From: Bacteroidia bacterium
Lineage (GTDB): Bacteria; Bacteroidota; Bacteroidia; Bacteroidales; VadinHA17
DNA: 5,671 bases
NCBI GenBank assembly: GCA_026391515.1
Contig: JAPLEC010000430.1
Location: 1 to 5,671, forward strand
Reading direction: 5' to 3'
The notes under the pieces are model-generated. The model made no database searches. It had not been told where the DNA came from and worked only from the letters and a program-made list of their open reading frames with translations. The position numbers were made by a program, and so were the translations under genes. This document shows, in pieces, positions 1 through 5,671 of this stretch (positions are counted from its first letter, which is position 1; each line of letters opens with the position of its first letter).

Positions 1-123
1 CTGGGTGTTGTTAAATGTGGAGCCACTCACTGTACAGGAGACAAGCAGATTAAAATGATCAAAGATGCCTTTGGAGAAAATTATTTTGAGCTTGGAGTCG
101 GTAATACAATTATTATTAACTAG
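1..123 (+). CDS. MBL-fold metallohydrolase, C-terminal fragment (cut by window edge)
   Basis: The first 40 codons read open from base 1 and end at TAG (121-123). The motif THCTG lies at fragment residues 9-13, followed by a helix-like stretch, a FGENYFELGVGN segment and a hydrophobic last strand ending in TIIIN. This tail is typical of the MBL-fold group related to the archaeal dihydropterin/beta-RFAP synthase-like hydrolases. In that group the His of the T/G-H-C-T-G motif belongs to the metal centre, and the protein ends with a short GVG-plus-strand segment. The remaining zinc ligands, including the HxHxDH motif, would lie upstream and cannot be checked. The substrate of these proteins is generally unknown. 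No hairpin terminator is evident after the stop, so read-through toward the next plus-strand gene is possible. The family call rests on a short tail: good for the fold, weak for function. Confidence 0.72.
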   Translation: MGVVKCGATHCTGDKQIKMIKDAFGENYFELGVGNTIIIN

Positions 124-163
124 TCTTAAGTTCAGGACGGAAATCTTAATACACAAAGTGCCC

Positions 164-197
164 TTTAACAATCCCCGGCATATATTTTGTACCTTGC
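164..197 (+). promoter_or_regulatory. candidate Bacteroidota-type promoter for the secreted-protein gene
   Basis: The block TTTTGTACCTTGCAG at 186-200 resembles the Bacteroidota housekeeping -7 element TAnnTTTG. Here it reads TACCTTGC (190-197), as if one T of TACCTTTG were missing. A TTTA at 164-167, 22 bases upstream, could stand in for the -33 TTTG element. Transcription would then start around 202-206, leaving a leader of only about 12-16 bases before the ATG at 218. Both elements are imperfect, so this is a candidate only. The rest of the 124-217 gap shows nothing I can name. Confidence 0.42.
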
Positions 198-217
198 AGC
201 CATAAATCAGACTCGTT

Positions 218-904
218 ATGATCAGGAGATTATATTTCACAACTGGACTAATTATCATTTCAGCAGTATCATTTTCACAATCTTTCATTCTGCCAAATTT
301 TGGTTTGAAAAGTCATGAGACGCTGGTAATCAAAAAGATAGAAGCCACTATCAAAGCAACGACATTTTCCATGACCATTGAAAACCGCATCCAGGGCGGT
401 AAATTTTGTGCAGATAAAAACATTTACATGGTATATCCCGACGGAACACGCATCAAGCTGACTTCATCAAGCGGTATCCCTGTTTGTCCGGATACATATA
501 AATTCAAAACAATCGGGGAGAAGCTTGATTTTACACTGACATTTCCACCATTAAAGCAAGGAACAGCATGGGTTGATCTGATCGAGGAATGTTCAGATAA
601 TTGCTTCTATTTTTATGGGATTACTCTTGACAACGACCTTAACGGTAAAATAGATGCAGCATTCTCCCTTGCAGAAAATGATGAAAACACAAAATCCCTG
701 ATCAGTTTTATTGATATTGTTGAAGAGAATGATTCAAAGAATCTCGGAGTAGAGGGCCTCCTCTATGTAAATATAATCAGGCTTGCGAAAGGAACAGGAA
801 ATTCAACCCAGGCTTCCGATTGGTATAAAAAACTAAAAGCATCGGGAGCTCCGAGACTTTCCGATTATATTAAATATCTTAACGATCAGGGAATTAAATA
901 TTAA
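218..904 (+). CDS. secreted protein of unknown function, four Cys, EF-hand-like loop
   Basis: This is a complete 228-residue protein. The ATG at 218 is the only reasonable start: an in-frame TAA sits at 203-205, and the ATG leads directly into a signal peptide (basic MIRR, hydrophobic core, likely cleavage after SFS at residue 20). There is no lipobox Cys, so the mature protein should be free in the periplasm or exported. Residues 28-135 are rich in beta-strand-like alternation and hold Cys64, Cys90, Cys125 and Cys129. The last two form a CSDNC pair, and disulfides are plausible outside the cytoplasm. Residues 138-149 (DNDLNGKIDAAF) resemble a calcium-binding EF-hand loop but lack the acidic residue at position 12. 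The C-terminal 50 residues look helical, with a WYKKLK segment near residue 202. There are no membrane helices beyond the signal and no catalytic motif I recognise. I recall similar Bacteroidota proteins of this build without a named function. No clear Shine-Dalgarno precedes the start. Its stop overlaps the stop of the convergent efflux operon. Confidence 0.85.
   Translation: MIRRLYFTTGLIIISAVSFSQSFILPNFGLKSHETLVIKKIEATIKATTFSMTIENRIQGGKFCADKNIYMVYPDGTRIKLTSSSGIPVCPDTYKFKTIGEKLDFTLTFPPLKQGTAWVDLIEECSDNCFYFYGITLDNDLNGKIDAAFSLAENDENTKSLISFIDIVEENDSKNLGVEGLLYVNIIRLAKGTGNSTQASDWYKKLKASGAPRLSDYIKYLNDQGIKY
901..904. other. convergent stop-codon overlap (TTAA)
   Basis: The plus-strand secreted-protein gene ends with TAA at 902-904, and the minus-strand channel gene ends with TAA at 903-901. 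The two genes thus overlap tail to tail by 4 bases on one TTAA palindrome. No intergenic space remains for a terminator, so transcripts from either side must end inside, or run through, the opposing gene. I found no strong hairpin plus T-run in either flank. Confidence 0.9.
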
Positions 905-2250
905 TAGGATCCTGTAAGTATCTTCAGTTCCGATAATGCAATCCTGTAATTCAGCTGTGCAGCGAAATAATCAGATTCGGATTTTGCCATTGCTGCCTTA
1001 GCCGTAAGCAGGTCAGACTCAAGATTCAAGCCGGAATTACGTCTGTCGTTCTGAATTTTAAGATCCTCACGACGATATTCCACAACTTTTCCGGCAACAT
1101 TAATCAGCTCTTCGGCCTGCTTTAATTTTCGGTAAGCTTTTGCAATATCATTATTGACCTGCTCCTTTGTATTTGCAAGATTTTCTTCAGCCTGCTTTTT
1201 AAGATATATTCTCTGTCTCTGAATAGTTCTGGTTGTTAAAATATCCTGCAGGTTCCATTTAAGTGAAGCGCCAATAAATGTGTTATTTTTAGGGTAAATA
1301 TCAATACCTTCCTGATATGTATACCCGCCAAGGATGCCCAGATCAGGCAGGTAAGTGAATTTACTCGCTCTGATAGAATAATCAGCTTTCGTTTTGTATA
1401 ATGAAGCTATTTTCAGATCGTTGTTATTCAGGCTGGCCTGATATAAAGATGTGTCGATTGCTGAAAGGTTTTCTATAAAATTTTCAGCTGGAACCGCTTC
1501 CAGTACTAAAGGCTCTGCCTGATCAAGACCGGTAAGATGTTTAAGATCATCCGAATAATCGTCATATTGAATCTTCAGCTTCAATAAATTCTGCTCTTCA
1601 TCAGCTTCGCTGGCAGATAGTCCATATTTGTTTGATTCTGTCGTTTTTCCGGCAGCAACAGCACTCTCGACGTCATGAAGTTTTATTTTTGCCAGGGTTA
1701 CTTTAAGTTCAGCCTCTTCAATTTGTTTTTTGAGTATCAGAAGGCCAAAATAGAGCTTTTCGACACCCTGTTTTACCTGGAATCCGGCTTTAACTTCTTC
1801 TGTCCGGGCAATCTGCAGTTCTGTTTTTGAGTACCTGACTCCTGCATTTATTTTGCCAATCTGCGTCAATGGCTGATAAATAGTAACTCCGGCATTATAA
1901 ACGTTATGCTTACCCACTTCAATAATTTCGTCAGTTGGAGGTAATGGATAAGTCATCAAAGCTCCAAATTTGCCTTCTTCAACTGTTATACTGGGTAAAT
2001 TTGTATTATACTGATATGATCCTCCTATACCAATCGTTGGCAGGTATTTAATCCGGTCTTCATTTACCTTCTGCTGTTTTTCATCGACCTGAAATTTCCT
2101 GACATTCAGAAGATGGTTATTCTGCAAAGCCATATTTATTACATCTTCCAGCTTCAGCGTCTTCTGGTTCTGAGCTGAAAGTTGCAACTGGCCGGCGATG
2201 GTCAGAGCAACTACAGCTGCAGTGATATTTGAAAATATTTTAGTTTGCAC
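901..2250 (-). CDS. TolC-family outer-membrane efflux channel
   Basis: This complete 449-residue protein is the outer-membrane exit duct of the RND pump encoded upstream. It should trimerise into a beta-barrel plus a periplasmic alpha-helical tunnel docking to the adaptor. A signal peptide is visible, with cleavage likely after LSA at residue 26. There is no lipobox Cys, so it is not a lipidated OprM-type protein. Two related halves fit the duplicated outer-membrane efflux protein domain: half 1 about residues 34-240 with KYLPTIGIGGSYQY at 68-81, half 2 about 268-446 with TYLPDLGILGGYTYQ at 299-313. Each half is followed by long charged helices. The ending ALSELKILTGSY is typical of the family. 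The start is GTG (2250-2248): the frame is closed 8 codons upstream by a TAG, no ATG lies between, and the signal peptide begins directly here. It overlaps the permease stop by 11 bases, which suggests translational coupling. Its TAA shares a TTAA with the convergent gene. Length and domain structure look normal. Confidence 0.93.
   Translation of the reverse strand: MQTKIFSNITAAVVALTIAGQLQLSAQNQKTLKLEDVINMALQNNHLLNVRKFQVDEKQQKVNEDRIKYLPTIGIGGSYQYNTNLPSITVEEGKFGALMTYPLPPTDEIIEVGKHNVYNAGVTIYQPLTQIGKINAGVRYSKTELQIARTEEVKAGFQVKQGVEKLYFGLLILKKQIEEAELKVTLAKIKLHDVESAVAAGKTTESNKYGLSASEADEEQNLLKLKIQYDDYSDDLKHLTGLDQAEPLVLEAVPAENFIENLSAIDTSLYQASLNNNDLKIASLYKTKADYSIRASKFTYLPDLGILGGYTYQEGIDIYPKNNTFIGASLKWNLQDILTTRTIQRQRIYLKKQAEENLANTKEQVNNDIAKAYRKLKQAEELINVAGKVVEYRREDLKIQNDRRNSGLNLESDLLTAKAAMAKSESDYFAAQLNYRIALSELKILTGSY
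2240..2250 (-). promoter_or_regulatory. permease stop / channel GTG start overlap (coupling site)
   Basis: On the minus strand the stretch GTGCAAACTAA holds the GTG start of the TolC-family gene and, in the other frame, the TAA that ends the permease. The preceding bases (CAGAGCAAA) offer no strong Shine-Dalgarno. Start of the channel gene therefore plausibly relies on ribosomes that finish the permease. This is inference from the layout. Confidence 0.5.
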
Positions 2251-2566
2251 TTTGCTCTGATATTTTGATTTCCACTAAATCTCTTTTATCACCTGGTTTG
2301 ATTGTAGCAGTATAGAGTACCGGCACGGTAATTGTGGATATCAGCATCGACCATACTACTCCAAAAGCTATTACACTGGCAAGCGGACTCCACAAAGGCG
2401 ATCCTGAAAGAATCATCGGAAGCACACCGATAGCTGCTGCCATCGCGGTAAGGAAAATTGGCCGCAAACGCCTTTTCCCGGCTTCGTAAGCTGCAGTTGG
2501 TATGTCCATCCCTTTTCTCAGCAGCTCATTGGTATGATCGATAAGTATAAGTGCATTTCGAACCAA
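2240..2566 (-). CDS. RND efflux permease, C-terminal piece (after the frameshift)
   Basis: These 108 codons continue the permease in a frame shifted by one. They begin in transmembrane helix 10 with LVRNALILIDHTNELLRKG, then RRLRPIFLTAMAAAIGVLPM (helix 11, piece residues 32-51) and SPLASVIAFGVVWSMLIST (helix 12, about 60-78), followed by a short polar tail. This is the standard end of an HAE-1 RND transporter. The Arg of VRNA (residue 928 in the joined protein) sits where AcrB has Lys940 of the proton relay. Arg at this site is familiar in other RND permeases, so it is not by itself a defect. The open frame can be read from TTG at 2566, and the first in-frame ATG is at 2509, which would give 89 residues. 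Neither is likely a true start: this is the severed tail of the upstream gene. The TAA at 2242-2240 lies inside the TolC-family gene. Confidence 0.85.
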   Translation of the reverse strand: MVRNALILIDHTNELLRKGMDIPTAAYEAGKRRLRPIFLTAMAAAIGVLPMILSGSPLWSPLASVIAFGVVWSMLISTITVPVLYTATIKPGDKRDLVEIKISEQSAN

Positions 2567-5340
2567 ATCCCGGATAAACTGATTAAAGCAGTGAAAGCAG
2601 TAAATCCAAAATCATTACCGGTGATAAATAATCCGAATATTGCACCGAACCAGCTCAAAGGAATAGTAAGCATTACCAGCCCGACTTCTTTCAAGTTTTT
2701 GAACTGGAAAAGCAATACAAGGAATATAGCAATGATGCTGATTATCAGCGCTATAACCATATAACTGTATGTCTCCTGCTGGTTGGCATATTCTCCTCCA
2801 TATAATATTTTGTATCCTGATGGCAGATTTAATTTTGCAATTTCAGGTCGTACAGCTTTTAACAGCTCCGACGGCAAAACGCCCTCAATAGTTTCACTTT
2901 GAACTGTTAATGTACGTACCCCGTTCCTGTGTATGATCTTTCCTTTTTGCCATTCAGGTTTTAATTCCGCAATCTGGCGAAGAGGAACTGAAGCGCCTGT
3001 TACCGGCGACTGAAGATAAACATTCTGAAGGTTATCAAGATTCCGGCGATGATTTTCATCAAATCTCAGGACAATATCGACAGGGTTATCTCCTTCGTAA
3101 AGTGTTGAAACCGCATATCCATTAAATCCCGTGTATACCATTTGTGAAATGCTTGTTGTTGTAAAACCAAGACGCGCAGCTTCATCTTTAAGATTTATTC
3201 TTATTCCGTAGTAATCTTCGCCAAGATCGGTTTTTATCTTATCGCTTCCCGGGGTTTTTCTGAGAATATCCTGAACATCATTTCCGATCTGCTGCAATTT
3301 CCCGATGTCGTCACCTGAAATACGGACTTCCACATGAGCAGTCAGGGGCTGACCTTGTTGCATCAGCTTAACATGAGGCAAACCTTCAGGAACAATGGAA
3401 TCAACTTTTTCTGTCAGCTCCCTGTACAAAGATTCAGTAGCTTTTTTGCTTTTTGTGTTTATAAGTATCTGCGCATAATTGGTTACCGGCATCTCGGGAG
3501 AGTAGTTATAGTAAAAACGGGGTGCGCTCCTGCCGGCAAAAGTTGCATAAGATTTAACCCTTTCGTCATTTTTTATAACATTTTCAATTCTCAGGATAGC
3601 TTCTTCAGTTTTTTCAAGTTTTGTACCGGTAGGCATCCAGAGTTCGACCGTAAACTGATCGCGTTCAGCTTCCGGGAAAAATTTCTGCTTGATGCCTGTT
3701 TTAAAAAGTAACGCTGCGAGCAAAATAGTTGCAAGGCTTCCTGTAATTGTAATCCTTGAATGTCTTAGACACCACTCAATTGATTTATTATAAGTCGATT
3801 GCATAAAGTCGAGGAAAAAAGCTTTTCTCCGTTTACCAGGGTCATTAGGATCATGCAGGCCTCTCCTGATGAATACGTAGCAAAGGATTGGAGTAAGGAA
3901 CATTGCAACCAGGAATGATGAAGCAAGTGCTATAGTTACCGTTATTGGGAGAGCTCTGATAAATTCTCCTATTGCACCTGTCAGGATTACAAGCGGCAGG
4001 AAAGATGCTATGATAGTGATCGTTGCTGTAAGAACCGGAACAACAAGGTCAGTAGCGCTGCGCCATGCAGCAGTCCACCTGTCGTTACCACGATCGAGCA
4101 GTTCGACATAATTATCGGCGATTACAATTGCATCGTCCACCACCATGCCAAGCACCGCAATAAGCGATGCCAGCGAAACCTGATGAAGCTCAAGCCCGAA
4201 TGTGTGCAGGAGAGCAAATGTTATTGAGACAGTCATCGGAATGGCAGTGGCTGCAACCGCAGCAATACGAAACGGCAGCAGAAGAAAAACGACAATAATA
4301 ACTGCTGTTATTGCAAGAAGAAATTCACGCAGAAATTGTGAAATATTTTTACTGACAATTTTTGGCTGGTTAATAAAAGTCGTAAGCTCAATGTTACCCG
4401 GAAGTTGTTTCGCAAACTCATCAAGCTTTTTCTCAACCTCTTTACCTGTCTTAACTACGTTTTTCCCCTCATGCATCTGAATTGCCAGCAAAACAGCCTT
4501 CTTCCCGTTTACAGTGATTTCACTGGTCGGTTCTGCATACTCCCTGTTGAATTCGGCAATGTCACCAAGCCGTACTACGGCTCCGGTTTTAGAAGCGCCT
4601 ACTATCTGATTTTTAATATCAGATTCATTGTTATAATACCCGTTTGTATAAAGAGACGCAGTGAGATCATCAGATTTTATTTCACCGGTCGGATTTATAA
4701 TATTCTGTGACTGAAGTATTTTTACAACCTGTGGGAGGCTGATATCATACTGAGACATTTTTCCCGAGCTAAATGTAATAGTTATCTGCTCTTTCTGATC
4801 ACCAATAAGTTTTAATTTGGATAAGGCAGAAATCGGACGAAGCTGATCTTCCAACTTTGAAATATATTCTTTCATTTCATTATAGCCAGCATCATCGCTT
4901 TCTATTCCGATTATCATAGATTCAGTATCTCCAAAATCAGAATTGACTACCGGTCCTCTAACACCCTGAGGCAGATCAAGTGCTTTAACAACAAGAAGCT
5001 GGTGTCTCAGCTTGCTCCAGAAAATATCGGGTTTTTTGACATTATCCTGCAGCCAGAGATGTATAACCACCATGCCGTCAGAAGTTATTGACCACGTTTT
5101 TTCTTTCTTAACCTCTTCATACTGAAAAAGATACTCTTCAAGCTTTTTGGTTACCTGGTCTTCAACCTGGGCAGTATTGGCTCCTGGAAAATATGCGACT
5201 ATCAGACCCCCGGGAATTGTGATTTTCGGATCCTCACGACGCGGCATATTTATCAGGGAATTTACCCCGAAGGCGAACATAAGCAGCAATACCGAAAAAG
5301 TAACCTGCTTGTACTTCAAAGTAGCTTTGATAAAGTTCAT
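2518..5340 (-). CDS. RND efflux permease, HAE-1 type, N-terminal piece (frameshifted)
   Basis: This is the inner-membrane proton/substrate antiporter of a tripartite efflux pump (AcrB-like family), 940 codons as read. Helix 1 is at about residues 11-30. The first large periplasmic porter loop follows (31-335; begins NMPRREDPKI). Helices 2-6 lie in about 338-491 and helix 7 at about 529-547. The second periplasmic loop spans 548-857, and helices 8-10 begin at about 858. Helix 4 carries GMVVDDAIVIADN, with Asp402-Asp403 matching the AcrB relay pair Asp407-Asp408. This favours the HAE-1 drug/amphiphile class over the heavy-metal class; the actual substrate is unknown. Family sequence holds to SLSGI (residue 925). 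The last 15 residues (WFEMHLYLSIIPMSC) are out-of-frame read-through to a TGA. Joined to the downstream piece the protein would be about 1033 residues, normal for the family. The ATG at 5340 follows the adaptor stop by 7 bases, has no obvious Shine-Dalgarno, and gives the expected short cytoplasmic N-terminus. Confidence 0.93.
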   Translation of the reverse strand: MNFIKATLKYKQVTFSVLLLMFAFGVNSLINMPRREDPKITIPGGLIVAYFPGANTAQVEDQVTKKLEEYLFQYEEVKKEKTWSITSDGMVVIHLWLQDNVKKPDIFWSKLRHQLLVVKALDLPQGVRGPVVNSDFGDTESMIIGIESDDAGYNEMKEYISKLEDQLRPISALSKLKLIGDQKEQITITFSSGKMSQYDISLPQVVKILQSQNIINPTGEIKSDDLTASLYTNGYYNNESDIKNQIVGASKTGAVVRLGDIAEFNREYAEPTSEITVNGKKAVLLAIQMHEGKNVVKTGKEVEKKLDEFAKQLPGNIELTTFINQPKIVSKNISQFLREFLLAITAVIIVVFLLLPFRIAAVAATAIPMTVSITFALLHTFGLELHQVSLASLIAVLGMVVDDAIVIADNYVELLDRGNDRWTAAWRSATDLVVPVLTATITIIASFLPLVILTGAIGEFIRALPITVTIALASSFLVAMFLTPILCYVFIRRGLHDPNDPGKRRKAFFLDFMQSTYNKSIEWCLRHSRITITGSLATILLAALLFKTGIKQKFFPEAERDQFTVELWMPTGTKLEKTEEAILRIENVIKNDERVKSYATFAGRSAPRFYYNYSPEMPVTNYAQILINTKSKKATESLYRELTEKVDSIVPEGLPHVKLMQQGQPLTAHVEVRISGDDIGKLQQIGNDVQDILRKTPGSDKIKTDLGEDYYGIRINLKDEAARLGFTTTSISQMVYTGFNGYAVSTLYEGDNPVDIVLRFDENHRRNLDNLQNVYLQSPVTGASVPLRQIAELKPEWQKGKIIHRNGVRTLTVQSETIEGVLPSELLKAVRPEIAKLNLPSGYKILYGGEYANQQETYSYMVIALIISIIAIFLVLLFQFKNLKEVGLVMLTIPLSWFGAIFGLFITGNDFGFTAFTALISLSGIWFEMHLYLSIIPMSC
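2565..2567 (-). other. single-base frameshift site in the RND permease gene
   Basis: On the minus strand the sequence reads TCC GGG ATT TGG TTC in the upstream frame. The family-consistent continuation needs TCC GGG ATT TTG GTT CGA (SGILVR). The simplest explanation is one T missing from a run of three, shown as AAA on the plus strand. The two frames overlap over 2518-2566, and homology moves from one to the other exactly at this run. No canonical X XXY YYZ slippery heptamer is in phase here, so programmed frameshifting is poorly supported. A homopolymer read error and a genuine deletion look identical in this window. Confidence 0.88.
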
Positions 5341-5347
5341 AAGCAGG

Positions 5348-5671
5348 TCATTTACTTATAGATATTATTGATCCGTCCACCAGTTTTTGCTGTCCCCCGG
5401 TTACAATTATTTCATTTTCGCTAAGGCCGGAAGTAATTTCAATCTTGTCGTTAATGAGTTGTCCGAGGCTTACATTCCTCCTGAAAGCTTTATTCCCGGA
5501 GTTATCCACAACATAAACAAAGCTCTGATTATTAAAGTCATGCTGAATGGCTTCAACTGGCACTGACAGAACCTCTTTTTTATTTTCTGACATGATTTTC
5601 ACTTCAGCAATCATTCCCGGACGTATCATCATTTTCGGATTATCAATTTCAATCTTTACTGAAAAGGATCT
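5348..5671 (-). CDS. RND pump periplasmic adaptor (membrane fusion protein), C-terminal part
   Basis: The frame is open from the window edge, and 107 residues are visible before the TGA at 5350-5348. This is the adaptor that bridges permease and outer-membrane channel in the periplasm. Visible features are FSVKIEIDN (fragment residues 3-11, end of the beta-barrel domain), RPGM at 17-20, VPVEAI at 37-42 and FVYVVD at 51-56. The ending runs V-x-L-G ... IEITSGLSENEIIVTGG ... LVDGSIISIS. These are hallmarks of the beta-barrel and membrane-proximal domains of RND-type adaptors. The signal sequence, hairpin and lipoyl domains would be beyond the edge. The internal ATG pair at 5632-5627 is not a start, because homology continues through the 13 codons upstream. 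It is followed after 7 bases by the permease gene, giving the usual adaptor-permease-channel order in one operon whose promoter is outside the window. Confidence 0.92.
   Translation of the reverse strand, partial: RSFSVKIEIDNPKMMIRPGMIAEVKIMSENKKEVLSVPVEAIQHDFNNQSFVYVVDNSGNKAFRRNVSLGQLINDKIEITSGLSENEIIVTGGQQKLVDGSIISISK

Noticed and set aside
126..149. TTAAG ... CTTAA inverted repeat after the MBL gene as a terminator
   Set aside because: A five-pair AT-rich stem with a 14-base loop and no following T-run is expected by chance.
841..860. Palindrome GGAGCTCC as a terminator for the secreted-protein gene
   Set aside because: The stem is only 4 base pairs with no proper loop and no T-run after it, and it lies within coding sequence.
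2555..2575. Programmed -1 ribosomal frameshifting in the permease
   Set aside because: GGG ATT TGG has no in-phase X XXY YYZ heptamer, and RND permeases are not known to need frameshifting. A simple one-base deletion or read error fits better.
2534..2764. Plus-strand open frame of 76 codons opposite the permease
   Set aside because: It lies wholly within permease coding sequence (antisense), has no recognisable domain, and is explained by codon shadow.
3334..3711. Plus-strand open frame of 125 codons opposite the permease
   Set aside because: It is antisense to the strongly conserved second periplasmic loop; the Phe/Cys-rich low-complexity translation is typical of a shadow frame.
4202..4710. 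Two overlapping plus-strand open frames opposite the permease
   Set aside because: Both are antisense to helices 2-4 and the first porter loop, overlap each other in different frames, and carry no family features.
5147..5371. Plus-strand open frame of 74 codons spanning the permease start
   Set aside because: It is antisense to the permease N-terminus and the adaptor end, with no start signal or domain.
5627..5632. ATG pair as the start of a short 94-residue adaptor-like gene
   Set aside because: The reading frame and adaptor homology (FSVKIEIDN) continue upstream to the window edge, so this is an internal Met pair of a truncated gene.

Overview
The window looks like chromosomal DNA from a Bacteroidota-type bacterium. 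The grounds are an AT-rich composition, open reading frames with little or no Shine-Dalgarno sequence, and one promoter-like block resembling the Bacteroidota TTTG / TAnnTTTG pattern. The protein sequences also look like that phylum. This assignment is an inference from style, not from a marker gene.

Left part, plus strand (1-904). The window opens inside the last 40 codons of an MBL-fold metallohydrolase whose C-terminal THCTG motif is visible. A 94-base gap with a candidate promoter follows. Next is a complete 228-codon gene for a secreted protein of unknown function, with a signal peptide, four cysteines and an EF-hand-like acidic loop.

Right part, minus strand (5671 down to 901). This is a tripartite RND efflux operon in the order periplasmic adaptor (C-terminal 107 residues only, cut by the window edge), inner-membrane RND permease, and TolC-family outer-membrane channel. 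The genes are packed tightly: 7 bases between adaptor and permease, and an 11-base overlap between permease and channel. Together they would form an envelope-spanning, proton-driven export pump. The substrate cannot be read from the sequence, but the permease has the Asp-Asp pair of the HAE-1 (drug/amphiphile) type rather than the heavy-metal type.

The main irregularity is in the permease. Its frame breaks by one base in a short T run (positions 2565-2567, minus-strand sense), inside transmembrane helix 10 and three residues before the basic residue of the proton relay. Restoring one base gives a normal permease of about 1033 residues, so this is either a recent inactivating mutation or a sequencing/assembly error.

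The two gene sets converge and overlap by 4 bases, with one TTAA serving as a stop codon on both strands. I see no RNA gene, mobile element, CRISPR array or long repeat, and no convincing evidence of a new multi-gene system. The least understood item is the secreted 228-residue protein.
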